Positions 1-7,331 of a stretch of 11,909 nt of DNA are shown in pieces; the stretch's first letter is position 1; the number at the start of each line of letters is the position of its first letter. The notes beneath the pieces were generated by a model. The model ran no database searches, was not told the DNA's origin, and saw only the letters and a program-made list of their open reading frames with translations. Source of the stretch: Bacteroidota bacterium (GTDB lineage Bacteria > Bacteroidota > Rhodothermia > Balneolales > Balneolaceae); contig JAGXIS010000004.1 in assembly GCA_024635465.1 (NCBI GenBank), forward strand, positions 1-11,909. The letters are read 5' to 3'. A program made the position numbers and the translations under genes.

Positions 1-426
1 AAAAATTATGTTGATGAGCTTCTAAACAGAGTGAATACTTCACAATACCCGAATTTACGATTACAGGCATATATCCAAGACATGTCATCAGCCTATCGTG
101 TAGCTGATCTTGTCGTAACTCGATCCGGTGCCGGAACATGTAGTGAACTGATGAATCTTGGTCAGCCGGCCATTATGATTCCCTCCCCCAATGTTGCAGG
201 AGACCATCAGAGAAAAAATGCAGAAGCAATCGTTTCATTTGATGCAGCTGTTCTCATCGATGAATCACAATTAGAGAAAAATCTTGCTGCTATCGTTTCT
301 GAGACCATACTGAACGAGGAGAAACTACTAAACATGCAGAAAGCAATGTTGAAACTTGCAAAACCGGATGCTGCAAAAACGATCTCAAAAGAAATTTTAG
401 CACTTGTAAATAGAAACGAATTATGA
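1..426 (+). CDS. murG: MurG C-terminal part (UDP-GlcNAc:lipid I N-acetylglucosaminyltransferase), 5'-truncated by window edge
   Basis: The frame is open from base 1 and encodes 141 residues ending at TGA 424-426. The GTG at 31 is an internal valine, not a start. MurG is the membrane-associated GT-B glycosyltransferase that adds GlcNAc to lipid I to make lipid II. The visible part is the UDP-GlcNAc-binding C-terminal domain: the TRSGAGTCSEL stretch (residues about 40-50) matches the family's glycine-rich SRSGAxTxxE nucleotide-sugar motif, and PSPNVAGDHQRKNA (about 61-74) matches the conserved P-x(n)-HQ-x-x-NA segment near the C-terminus. The stop overlaps the murC start (ATGA), the usual order in dcw clusters and a sign of translational coupling. 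The N-terminal lipid-acceptor domain lies outside the window. The identification rests on these motifs plus context and is secure; only the start is unknown. Confidence 0.93.
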   Translation, partial: KNYVDELLNRVNTSQYPNLRLQAYIQDMSSAYRVADLVVTRSGAGTCSELMNLGQPAIMIPSPNVAGDHQRKNAEAIVSFDAAVLIDESQLEKNLAAIVSETILNEEKLLNMQKAMLKLAKPDAAKTISKEILALVNRNEL

Positions 427-1841
427 CCCAAACGATACAAAATCAACCCCTTTTTGGACGAACCAACCATATCCATATGGTCGGTATTGGGGGAATTGGT
501 ATGAGCGGCATGGCAGAGATACTACTGCACCGGGGTTATAAAGTGTCAGGATCCGATCAAAGTGAATCAGAAACTACGGATCGACTCAAAGAACTGGGTG
601 CTACAATTTATGTGGGACACGATGCAGCAAATATCAATAATGCTGATGTGGTGGTTTACACCAGTGCGGTGAAAGCTATTGAAAATGAAGAAACCCGTGA
701 AGCGATTGCTCAACAAATTCCGGTTATCAAGCGCTCAGAAATGCTTGCCGAACTGATGAGAATGAAATATGGTATCGGTATAGCCGGTACTCACGGCAAA
801 ACGACCACTACTTCAATGACCGGTCATGTGATACAGGATGGACAATTTGATCCAACCATCATTGTAGGCGGTAGAGTTCACAGTTTCGATAAAACGAATG
901 CAGTTGTTGGCAAAGGTGACATTATCATTGTTGAAGCAGATGAGTATGACAGGACATTTTTGAAACTCACTCCCAATATTGCAGTCATTACGAATATTGA
1001 AGCCGAACATCTGGACATTTACAGTGATCTGAATGACGTGAAACACGCATTTACAGAATTTGCCAACAAAGTTCCATTTTATGGAGCTGTGATTGTCTGT
1101 CTGGATGATCCTGAAGTACGGAGTATTTTGCCGGATATCGAAAGAAGAGTCATTACATACGGATACAATCCACAAGCGATGATTCGAGCTGTTAAAGTAA
1201 CACACGAAACAATTACCAGCAGGTTCACAGTAGTTTCTGATGAAAAAACATACGGTCCCATAAACCTGAAGGCCCCGGGCGATCACAATGTAAAAAATGC
1301 TCTTGCAGCCATTTCTGTTGGTATTGAACTGGGAATCCCATTCGAAAGAATTAAATCAGGGCTCGAGAGGTTTGAAGGAGTTTTCAGGAGATTTCAAATT
1401 AAACTCAATAGTGATAATCTGATCGTTATTGATGACTATGCGCATCATCCTACTGAAGTACAGGCAACCATTCAGGCTGCCAGAAACGGGTGGCCGGATC
1501 GTCGAATTATTGCTGTATTCCAGCCTCATCTCTACTCCAGAACTCAGCAGATGTATAAGGAGTTTGGACTCTCATTTTTTAACGCAGAGGTACTGATTAT
1601 TACTGAAATCTACCCATCCCGTGAAAAACCAATAGAAGGTGTCACCGGGAAGATGATATCGGATACAGCAAAAAATTATGGGCACAAGGATGTTCACTAT
1701 CTAGCCGACAAAGCATTACTCACCAATAAATTACAAGAAATTATTAAAGATGGGGATATCGTCATTACCATGGGCGCCGGAGATATCTACAAGTACAATC
1801 AAAATTTTGTGGATCAAGCCAATAACTCTGAGAAAGAATGA
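423..1841 (+). CDS. murC: UDP-N-acetylmuramate--L-alanine ligase MurC
   Basis: This 472-residue cytoplasmic ligase adds L-alanine to UDP-MurNAc using ATP, the first amino-acid step of peptidoglycan stem-peptide synthesis. The three Mur-ligase domains are all present. The N-terminal Rossmann domain has HMVGIGGIGMSGMA (residues 18-31). The central ATPase domain has the P-loop GTHGKTTT (122-129), EADEYDRTFL (171-180) and the Mg-binding NIEAEHLD (191-198). The C-terminal domain opens around PGDHNVKNALAA (285-296) and carries DDYAHHPTE (337-345) and FQPHLYSRT (366-374), which distinguish MurC from MurD, MurE and MurF. Length is normal for the family. The ATG at 423 overlaps the murG stop, and the murC stop in turn overlaps ftsQ by four bases. 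There is no clear Shine-Dalgarno sequence, consistent with coupled translation. No murB or ddl follows, as is common in Bacteroidota. Confidence 0.98.
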   Translation: MTQTIQNQPLFGRTNHIHMVGIGGIGMSGMAEILLHRGYKVSGSDQSESETTDRLKELGATIYVGHDAANINNADVVVYTSAVKAIENEETREAIAQQIPVIKRSEMLAELMRMKYGIGIAGTHGKTTTTSMTGHVIQDGQFDPTIIVGGRVHSFDKTNAVVGKGDIIIVEADEYDRTFLKLTPNIAVITNIEAEHLDIYSDLNDVKHAFTEFANKVPFYGAVIVCLDDPEVRSILPDIERRVITYGYNPQAMIRAVKVTHETITSRFTVVSDEKTYGPINLKAPGDHNVKNALAAISVGIELGIPFERIKSGLERFEGVFRRFQIKLNSDNLIVIDDYAHHPTEVQATIQAARNGWPDRRIIAVFQPHLYSRTQQMYKEFGLSFFNAEVLIITEIYPSREKPIEGVTGKMISDTAKNYGHKDVHYLADKALLTNKLQEIIKDGDIVITMGAGDIYKYNQNFVDQANNSEKE

Positions 1842-2593
1842 AAAAGGACAAAAAACATACTAAAACAAATAAAAGAGCAGGATTTTCTTCTCTATTTGGG
1901 ATAGGTGTGGCTTTCATACCTCTTGGATTAGCTGTCTATGCCGGTTTTTATATGGAGAAAAATACATATATCAACTCGGTAGAGTTTAATGGCACTTATT
2001 ATGTCGATGAGAACGAACTACTTTCTGCTATCGACGTTCCTATTGGCTTAAGAGCCGATAGTGTTCAGTTTGATTCACTTTTTGAGCGGTTGAAAAGTGT
2101 TCCATATGTGAAGGATGTTTCGGTGAAAATGAGTATTCGCGGTAAACTCACCTTCCTAATAAATGAACATCAACCGTTTGCCATGCTGGTTCACGGTTCA
2201 AACCGTAGTTATATGTCTGAAGGTGGTGTTATTCTGCCCATAGTCCCGGAACACATCCTTGATGTCCCTTTGGTTTATGGAATTGACAAACGCCAGATTG
2301 CTGACAGTACTCGAACCAGCCCCTATTGGAGAACGGAAGAATTTTTACACGCGGCTCAAAACAATGATATCGGATGGGTAACCATCAGTGAGGTGGCATG
2401 GACCGACCATGAGGGTATTGTTGCCTTAACACACGAAAATGGTGTGAAATTGATCTTTGGCAAGGAAAATTTTGAGGAAAAAATGAGTCATTGGAAAACT
2501 TTTTACTCAGAGATAATCTCCAGACAAGGTATCCAATCATTTGAAATCATAGATCTTCGATTCAGAGATCAAATCGTAACCAGAAATTTTTAA
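1838..2593 (+). CDS. ftsQ: Cell division protein FtsQ (DivIB-like, POTRA domain)
   Basis: This is a 251-residue bitopic membrane protein of the divisome; FtsQ links FtsB/FtsL and septal synthesis to the cytoplasmic ring. A short Lys/Thr-rich cytoplasmic tail (residues 1-14) precedes one hydrophobic transmembrane segment (about 15-38, containing GIGVAFIPLGLAVYAGF). A POTRA domain follows (about 44-112) with the typical VEFNGTYYV start and VPYVKDVSVK toward its end. The beta domain occupies the rest and ends in IDLRFRDQIVTR, the usual C-terminal FtsQ signature. Sequence conservation in this family is low, so the call leans on architecture and on position between murC and ftsA. The ATG overlaps the murC stop by four bases; GAGAAAG just upstream may serve as a weak ribosome binding site. 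ftsA follows after 30 bp with no terminator visible. Confidence 0.92.
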   Translation: MKKDKKHTKTNKRAGFSSLFGIGVAFIPLGLAVYAGFYMEKNTYINSVEFNGTYYVDENELLSAIDVPIGLRADSVQFDSLFERLKSVPYVKDVSVKMSIRGKLTFLINEHQPFAMLVHGSNRSYMSEGGVILPIVPEHILDVPLVYGIDKRQIADSTRTSPYWRTEEFLHAAQNNDIGWVTISEVAWTDHEGIVALTHENGVKLIFGKENFEEKMSHWKTFYSEIISRQGIQSFEIIDLRFRDQIVTRNF

Positions 2594-2623
2594 ATACAAT
2601 TTAGCAATCCCAAATCATCGCAT

Positions 2624-3892
2624 ATGTCTATAGAAAATGAAAATGAACGCATCGTCGTCGGCCTCGATATAGGTACTACAAAAGTATGTGCTGTAGTCGC
2701 ATCCATTAACAGCCAAAATAGAATTCACATATTGGGTGTAGGCAAAGCACCAAGCGAAGGTTTAAATCGTGGTGTTGTTGTAAATATCGACAAGACTGTA
2801 AATGCTATTAAAACTGCCATCAAACAGGCTGAATTAGCTTCCGGAATTGAAGTGAATTCTGTTAATGTGGGAATTGCCGGCGATCACATCCGAAGTATTC
2901 GCAGTAAGGGTGTAATCACTATAAACAACAAGGATAAAGAGATAACGGTTGAAGATGTTGAGAGAATCCTCAAGGATTGTCAGCAGATTATGCTCCCACC
3001 AGATCAACAGATTCTCCATGTTATTCCACAGGAATTTGTGGTAGATGGACAAGATGGAATCACAGATCCTGTTGGGATGAGTGGTATGCGTATGGAAGCT
3101 GAAGTACACATCATAACCGGCTTGGTCTCTGCAGCTAAAAATCTTTATCGATGTGTCGAACGTGCCGGATATCTGGTTGCAGATATCATATTGGAACCCC
3201 TCGCCTCTTCGTATGCGGTTTTGGATGATGAAGAAAAAGAGGCCGGTGTCGTTCTGGTTGATATTGGTGGAGGAACTACAGATCTCGCAGTTTTTCAGGA
3301 GAATACAATTCGACATACAGCGGTTATCGCTATCGCAGGTAAGAAAGTTACGGATGATATAAAGATCGGACTGAGTGTCCTGGAAGATCAAGCCCAAACC
3401 CTGAAGCATCAGCATGGTGAATGTTTTGTGGATATGATCACTGAAGATGAATCCATCACGATTCCGGGAATTGCTGGCAGACCTCCAAAAGAAATTACAA
3501 AAAGCATATTGGCCAAAATCATTCAGGCTCGAATGGAAGAAATTCTTGAAATCGTAGCGATTGAAGTGAAAAGAAGCGGTTATTCCGAATCTTTAAGCGC
3601 CGGTATCGTCATAACCGGTGGGGGTTCACTGATCAAAAATATATGTCCGCTAGCCAACGAAGTGTTGGGTATGGACTCTAAAATCGGGCGTCCACTGGGT
3701 CTGGCAGGAGGCTTGATCGAAGAGGTTAACAGCCCGATTTATGCTACCAGTGTAGGCCTGGTACTTCACGCATTGAAGGCCGAGGGAACTGAAAATCAAC
3801 AAGCAGTACCCTCCTCCTCGAAAGGTGCCGGAGTTGAAAAAGTGATGAATAACATCACCGAACGCATGAAGAGCTGGTTCAAAGAACTTTAA
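2624..3892 (+). CDS. ftsA: Cell division protein FtsA (actin-like FtsZ membrane anchor)
   Basis: This 422-residue actin-fold ATPase polymerises with FtsZ and tethers it to the inner membrane. Nucleotide-binding motifs are in the expected order: phosphate-1 GLDIGTTK (residues 13-20), phosphate-2 DIGGGTTD (213-220) and the adenosine motif ITGGGS (330-335). The region between the first two includes the FtsA-specific 1C subdomain (about 85-165), which separates it from MreB and DnaK. After a Ser/Gly-rich linker (about 386-403), the C-terminus VEKVMNNITERMKSWFKEL is an amphipathic helix typical of the membrane-targeting sequence. The ATG at 2624 places the first motif at the usual distance from the N-terminus; no Shine-Dalgarno sequence is seen before it. 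It is probably co-transcribed with ftsQ upstream and ftsZ downstream. Length and motifs are normal. Confidence 0.97.
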   Translation: MSIENENERIVVGLDIGTTKVCAVVASINSQNRIHILGVGKAPSEGLNRGVVVNIDKTVNAIKTAIKQAELASGIEVNSVNVGIAGDHIRSIRSKGVITINNKDKEITVEDVERILKDCQQIMLPPDQQILHVIPQEFVVDGQDGITDPVGMSGMRMEAEVHIITGLVSAAKNLYRCVERAGYLVADIILEPLASSYAVLDDEEKEAGVVLVDIGGGTTDLAVFQENTIRHTAVIAIAGKKVTDDIKIGLSVLEDQAQTLKHQHGECFVDMITEDESITIPGIAGRPPKEITKSILAKIIQARMEEILEIVAIEVKRSGYSESLSAGIVITGGGSLIKNICPLANEVLGMDSKIGRPLGLAGGLIEEVNSPIYATSVGLVLHALKAEGTENQQAVPSSSKGAGVEKVMNNITERMKSWFKEL

Positions 3893-3955
3893 CGAGCAAT
3901 CATTTAGCAATAACAAACAATAACGCAATCTACAGATAAGGTTAACAGCAATCAC

Positions 3956-3963
3956 AAAAGGAG
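3956..3963 (+). promoter_or_regulatory. Strong Shine-Dalgarno site of ftsZ
   Basis: AAAAGGAG lies six bases before the ftsZ ATG at 3970 and fixes that start. It is the only strong Shine-Dalgarno match next to a start in this window; murC, ftsA, the DUF255 gene, the crotonase gene, nagB and glpK all have AT-rich or A-rich leaders instead. It follows a 77-bp A-rich gap after ftsA that holds two CAATAAC copies (3908-3914 and 3918-3924) spaced 10 bp apart. Confidence 0.75.
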
Positions 3964-3969
3964 AACATT

Positions 3970-5310
3970 ATGGATTACAAAACATCACGCTTTAGCTTTG
4001 ACGAAAAAGGTCAGGATAATGCGAAGATCAAAGTGATCGGTGTTGGCGGTGGCGGTGGAAATGCCATCAACAACATGATCAATAAAGGATTGGATAGTGT
4101 GGAGTACATCGCACTGAATACTGATGCGCAAGCATTGAAAAATAATTCGGCTGATATTACGATACAGGTCGGGGCAAACCTCACTTCCGGACTCGGTGCC
4201 GGTGCAAGACCTGAAATTGGTCGGGAAGCCGTCGAGGAAAATCGTCATGAACTGGATGAATCGATTGATTCAGCTGATATGGTCTTTATTACTGCCGGAA
4301 TGGGCGGTGGTACAGGTACCGGAGGTGCCCCTGTTGTTGCAGGTATCGCCAAACGAAAAGGAATTCTAACCGTCGGTATTGTTACGACTCCGTTTCATTG
4401 CGAAGGGAAAGTACGGATGAAATACGCACTGGATGGCATCGCAGAACTGAAAAAGAACTGTGATACAGTCATTGTGATTCCAAATGAGCGTCTATTGGAT
4501 ATTTCAGATGAAAATACTTCTCTGATGGATGCCTTCGAAAATGCAAATGAGGTTCTCTACAATGCAACGAAAGGCATTTCAGACCTTATTCTGATGCCCG
4601 GTGTCATCAACCTTGATTTTGCAGATGTTAGAACAACAATGATGGATGGGGGTGCTGCCATTATGGGATCTGCTACCGCCAGCGGACCCGACCGTGCAGA
4701 AATTGCCGCCAGAGAAGCGATCAACTCTCCTCTGTTGGATGGAGTAAGTATCCGAGGTGCAAGGAATGTTCTGGTAAATATCTCATCAGGAAGTAATCTT
4801 GGTATGAGAGAAACGACCACTGCAACCAGCATCATTCAGCAGGAGGCCGGTGAAGATGCAGAAATCATATTGGGAACAGTACTCGATGAGTCATTCGGTG
4901 ATGAACTTCGTGTAACTGTTATCGCAACCGGATTTGAATTAAATGAGTCAAAAAATCAAACTCAAGTTTCTATTAAATCAAATAGTCAGCCGGAACCGGT
5001 GAAAAGTGAAAGTAGATCTATTGCTCTGCCAAGAGCAGTTGATATCACCCGTAAGAGAGTCCCAAGTGCAGACGGACCCTACTATAAAGGTGAGAAAAAC
5101 CTGAAGTCACTGGATCAACCGGCCATACATCGGAGGGATTTGAAATATATCCGAACGATTGATGAGGCCGAAGCTGAGCATGACATGAAGGAAGTTACTC
5201 CGGAAATCAAAAAGGCGAGCAATGACGAACACTCCATGGTGAACAGCGATGAGAGAATTGACAAGCGCAATTCAGATCAACCTGCTTTTCTTCGGAAAAT
5301 AATGGATTAA
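3970..5310 (+). CDS. ftsZ: Cell division GTPase FtsZ
   Basis: This 446-residue tubulin-like GTPase forms the Z-ring at midcell. The N-terminal GTP-binding domain has [16 protein letters not shown] (residues 21-36), NTDAQAL (50-56) and the tubulin signature GGGTGTG (112-118). The T7 synergy loop NLDFADV (214-220) carries the two aspartates (D216, D219) that complete GTP hydrolysis on the neighbouring subunit. The globular core ends near residue 323, followed by a long charged, poorly conserved linker (about 324-435) and the C-terminal peptide [11 protein letters not shown] (436-446), which matches the conserved tail that binds FtsA. A second similar motif, DQPAIHRRD, sits inside the linker at 382-390. 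The start is set by the AAAAGGAG site six bases upstream. ftsA precedes it, and a strong terminator begins 67 bp after the stop, so ftsZ ends the cluster. Confidence 0.99.
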   Translation: MDYKTSRFSFDEKGQDNAKIKVIGVGGGGGNAINNMINKGLDSVEYIALNTDAQALKNNSADITIQVGANLTSGLGAGARPEIGREAVEENRHELDESIDSADMVFITAGMGGGTGTGGAPVVAGIAKRKGILTVGIVTTPFHCEGKVRMKYALDGIAELKKNCDTVIVIPNERLLDISDENTSLMDAFENANEVLYNATKGISDLILMPGVINLDFADVRTTMMDGGAAIMGSATASGPDRAEIAAREAINSPLLDGVSIRGARNVLVNISSGSNLGMRETTTATSIIQQEAGEDAEIILGTVLDESFGDELRVTVIATGFELNESKNQTQVSIKSNSQPEPVKSESRSIALPRAVDITRKRVPSADGPYYKGEKNLKSLDQPAIHRRDLKYIRTIDEAEAEHDMKEVTPEIKKASNDEHSMVNSDERIDKRNSDQPAFLRKIMD

Positions 5311-5335
5311 TCGTTACTTGATCTCCTAAGATTGT

Positions 5336-5361
5336 AAAAAAAGCAGGTGCTCTTTACCTGC
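5336..5361 (-). terminator. Hairpin with A-run on its left side; candidate terminator for minus-strand transcription
   Basis: A 6-bp perfect stem (GCAGGT 5343-5348 with ACCTGC 5356-5361, 7-nt loop) is preceded on the plus strand by seven A (5336-5342). Read on the minus strand this is a GC-rich hairpin followed by seven T, the classic intrinsic terminator layout. On the plus strand the T-run is only weak. With the next hairpin it would isolate ftsZ from transcription entering from the right. Function is inferred from shape only. Confidence 0.5.
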
Positions 5362-5377
5362 ATTAGATTGCTAAATC

Positions 5378-5416
5378 AAAAGGAGTCTCCTTGATTGGGG
5401 GCTCCTTTTCTATTTT
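5378..5416 (+). terminator. Rho-independent terminator of the dcw/ftsZ operon
   Basis: A stem pairs AAAAGGAG (5378-5385) with CTCCTTTT (5402-5409) perfectly and extends inward through 5386-5390 with 5397-5401 (including two G-T wobbles) to a 6-base loop (5391-5396), about 13 pairs in all. A T-rich tail (CTATTTT) follows. It lies 67 bp after the ftsZ stop in the same direction and is the best intrinsic terminator in the window. Confidence 0.82.
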
Positions 5417-5447
5417 AATGAGAATTACTGATAAAATTAATTACGTC

Positions 5448-5727
5448 ATAACGAGTGTACTCCGAGTAGAAGAGCGACAAGACGCAGTCTCAATAAAACC
5501 GTCAGTTCGAGCGCACATCGAGCACTCTTCTTTTATCCCACATAGCCCAGCGTAGTGAATGCGAGATGGAAGTCGAGAACATCTTTGTTCAAACTCATAA
5601 ACCATAACAAAGAAGTTCTCGACTACGTACCGACAAAAAGCGTCGGTACTTCACTCGAACTGACGGTTTTTATTAATGAGTTCTCGACTACGCCTATCTT
5701 GAGCCTGCCGAAAGGCTCGAACTGACG
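5448..5727. repeat. Composite of short inverted and direct repeats (REP-like / interspersed repeat cluster) in a gene-free gap
   Basis: The gap between ftsZ and the next gene (5311-5857) holds no convincing coding region but is full of symmetry. (1) An outer inverted pair: the left arm from 5489 to 5511 (ends in CGTCAGTTCGAG) matches the complement of the right arm 5654-5680 with a few indels. (2) A hairpin of 17 of 18 pairs, 5572-5589 with 5606-5623. (3) A perfect 8-bp hairpin GTACCGAC/GTCGGTAC, 5627-5634 with 5642-5649. (4) A hairpin GAGCCT/AGGCTC, 5701-5706 with 5713-5718. (5) Direct copies of GTTCTCGACTACG at 5615-5627 and 5680-5692, and of CTCGAACTGACG at 5654-5665 and 5716-5727. The left end (5448-5490) has the feel of the widespread GTCAT...CGAG...GCGAC...CAGTCTC interspersed repeat. 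I infer a chromosomal repeat family rather than a coding element; copy number elsewhere cannot be seen. Confidence 0.7.
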
Positions 5728-5800
5728 ATTGTTAATTAATTTATATCCTTTCTGAAGAAGCTTCTTTTTTCTATACTAGTAGTTCGTTCTACAGTGGACA

Positions 5801-5839
5801 GACATTCGGAATGTCTCTTCATGCATCAACGTGGTTGAT
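5801..5839 (+). promoter_or_regulatory. Two tandem small hairpins in the leader of the outer-membrane protein gene
   Basis: Two perfect 6-bp stems with 3-base loops lie back to back: GACATT/AATGTC (5801-5806 with 5810-5815) and ATCAAC/GTTGAT (5825-5830 with 5834-5839). The second ends 18 bases before the ATG at 5858, so they may sit in the 5' untranslated region. A possible -10-like TATACT (5772-5777) lies upstream, but I see no convincing -35. Either hairpin could equally be an operator-like palindrome. Role unproven. Confidence 0.3.
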
Positions 5840-5857
5840 CTCAAATAACTATCTGAA

Positions 5858-6805
5858 ATGAAATCATTACCCCTGATTATACTGTTATCCCTGATTTACA
5901 CAACGGCAAACTCTCAGGATACCGGCAGCGGACTCGATTTTCTGAATATCGGGCCTTCAGCAAGATCACTGTCAATCTCTCAGGCCACGACAGCCACTGC
6001 TACAGGACCTACTTCAATCTACTCAAACCCCGCTCTATTAGCATTAGAACCGGGTAGCAGCGCAGAAGCCAATTACACGCTTTGGATCTCAAACGTAAAT
6101 AATCAGTTTGCTGCTTTTAACTATAGAAAAAATCAGACAGCCTATGCATTTGCGGTTTTTAATTCGGGTAGCGATGGATTTGAAGCGAGAGATTCTCCCG
6201 GTTTGTCAGCCGGCAATTTTTCAGTCGGTTATCTTTCTATTGCAGGGGCAATTGCCCGTAAGATGGGACCCATCTCATTTGGAATTACAGGCCAATATCT
6301 TAGAGAAGAAGTTTTTCAGTTTAGGGCAAATGGTTTTGCATTTACAGGAGGCGTATCGGCACAATTATTTGAGGATAGGGTAACAGCCGGACTCTCCATC
6401 AACAATTTAGGGGATATGGAGAGTCTGGATGAACAATCTACAAAGCTACCCTCATCGATTAATGCCGGTCTACATTTTGACTTGATTGAATTTACATCAA
6501 CCGGTTTTAATGATCTCCCCATTTTAATTTCTTTCATAGCGGATTGGAAAAAACCACTTGAAGAAGAAGCCGTTTCAATTACCGTTGACGAAGATTCAAC
6601 TGATGATTTTTTCTCACTGGCTATGAGCGTAAATGCGGGAGATCTTCTGTATTTGCAATCCGGATATCGATTGGGTCCAACAGAAAGACCCTTGAGCTTT
6701 GGATTGGGACTGTCGATTGACCCTATCAGAGTAAATTATGCAATTGTGCCCTTTTCAACCGGATTTGGGACAGTCCACTCATTTGGTGTGCAATACTATT
6801 TTTAA
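5858..6805 (+). CDS. PorV/PorQ-family outer-membrane beta-barrel protein
   Basis: This 315-residue protein has a clear signal peptide: a short basic start (MK), a hydrophobic core (LPLIILLSLIY) and a signal peptidase I-like site after TTANS (about residue 19). The mature N-terminus carries IGPSARSLSIS (31-41) and SIYSNPALLALEPG (53-66), which match the PorV/PorQ family pattern of G-x-x-AR-x-L followed by a YxNPA-x-L element. The rest alternates polar and hydrophobic residues as beta strands do, and the protein ends in GVQYYF, a C-terminal aromatic typical of outer-membrane barrels. PorV and PorQ proper serve type IX secretion, but no other T9SS gene is nearby and this large family has members of unknown role, so I stop at the family name. 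The gene follows the repeat-rich gap and ends 22 bp before the DUF255 gene, so the two may be co-transcribed. Confidence 0.8.
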   Translation: MKSLPLIILLSLIYTTANSQDTGSGLDFLNIGPSARSLSISQATTATATGPTSIYSNPALLALEPGSSAEANYTLWISNVNNQFAAFNYRKNQTAYAFAVFNSGSDGFEARDSPGLSAGNFSVGYLSIAGAIARKMGPISFGITGQYLREEVFQFRANGFAFTGGVSAQLFEDRVTAGLSINNLGDMESLDEQSTKLPSSINAGLHFDLIEFTSTGFNDLPILISFIADWKKPLEEEAVSITVDEDSTDDFFSLAMSVNAGDLLYLQSGYRLGPTERPLSFGLGLSIDPIRVNYAIVPFSTGFGTVHSFGVQYYF

Positions 6806-6827
6806 ACGGCTCTAAAATCAGATTTTT

Positions 6828-7331
6828 ATGAACCGACTTGCTGAGGAAAAAAGCCCCTACCTGCAACAACATTCTACAAACCCGGTAGATTGGTATCCAT
6901 GGGGTGACCTGGCTTTTAATAAAGCAAAAAAGGAGGAAAAACCAATCTTTCTTTCAATTGGTTATGCAACCTGCCATTGGTGCCATGTTATGGAGAACGA
7001 AAGTTTTGAGGATAAGAACGTAGCTGATTGGATGAATCGTGTTTTTGTCAATATCAAAGTTGATAGAGAAGAACGACCTGATATTGATCATACCTATATG
7101 ACTATCTGCCAAATGTTGACGGGTCAGGGAGGCTGGCCTCTCACAATCATTATGACACCCGACAAAAAACCGTTTTTTGCAGCTACCTACCTCCCCAAAG
7201 AGTCTAGACCTCAACGGATAGGAATGCTTGATTTGATACCGGCCATTCAAAAAGCGTGGTTAACAGATAAGGAAAATATTCTCGATTCTGTTGAACGTAT
7301 CCAAAAAGGTTTTTCCAAAACTCTCGAATGA
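6828..7331 (+). CDS. N-terminal fragment of the DUF255 protein (thioredoxin-like domain)
   Basis: The open frame as it stands before the TGA encodes 167 residues covering essentially the whole thioredoxin-like domain. The family signature NPVDWYPWG lies at residues 18-26, and the redox-type CxxC is C49-H-W-C52, followed by [10 protein letters not shown]. The sequence [25 protein letters not shown] (roughly residues 101-125) holds the cis-proline side of the fold. Because the break falls just after the domain, this piece could fold and act alone as a small thioredoxin-like protein; whether it does is unknown. No Shine-Dalgarno sequence precedes the ATG, which sits 22 bp after the outer-membrane protein gene. 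Confidence 0.6.
   Translation: MNRLAEEKSPYLQQHSTNPVDWYPWGDLAFNKAKKEEKPIFLSIGYATCHWCHVMENESFEDKNVADWMNRVFVNIKVDREERPDIDHTYMTICQMLTGQGGWPLTIIMTPDKKPFFAATYLPKESRPQRIGMLDLIPAIQKAWLTDKENILDSVERIQKGFSKTLE

Noticed and set aside
31..426. GTG at 31 as the start of a small separate gene
   Set aside because: The frame is open from base 1 and the sequence is the contiguous C-terminal domain of MurG; the GTG is an internal valine codon.
813..1286. 157-residue minus-strand open frame
   Set aside because: It lies wholly antisense inside murC, with no recognisable domain, signal or ribosome binding site; a shadow of the real gene.
2834..3415. 193-residue minus-strand open frame
   Set aside because: Antisense to ftsA with Cys/Ile/Asn-rich composition typical of a reversed coding frame and no family resemblance.
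2599..3911. Shared word ATTTAGCAAT before ftsA (2599-2608) and before ftsZ (3902-3911)
   Set aside because: Ten AT-rich bases shared once between two A-rich leaders is within chance; no further similarity surrounds it.
5448..5727. CRISPR array
   Set aside because: The repeats are two-copy, mixed direct and inverted, and unevenly spaced; there are no regular spacers and no cas genes nearby.
5752..5771. Possible small terminator (AAGAAGCTTCTT plus T-run)
   Set aside because: The stem would be only four AT-rich pairs around a 4-base loop; too weak to support.
5858..6805. Part of a type IX secretion locus
   Set aside because: Family resemblance to PorV/PorQ alone does not show it; no other T9SS gene or C-terminal sorting domain protein is present in the window.
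7329..7331. TGA as a selenocysteine codon in the DUF255 gene
   Set aside because: The position is outside the CHWC redox motif, in a variable inter-domain segment where no cysteine is expected, and the hairpin begins right at the TGA rather than at the spacing of a bacterial SECIS element. No selenocysteine machinery is in view.
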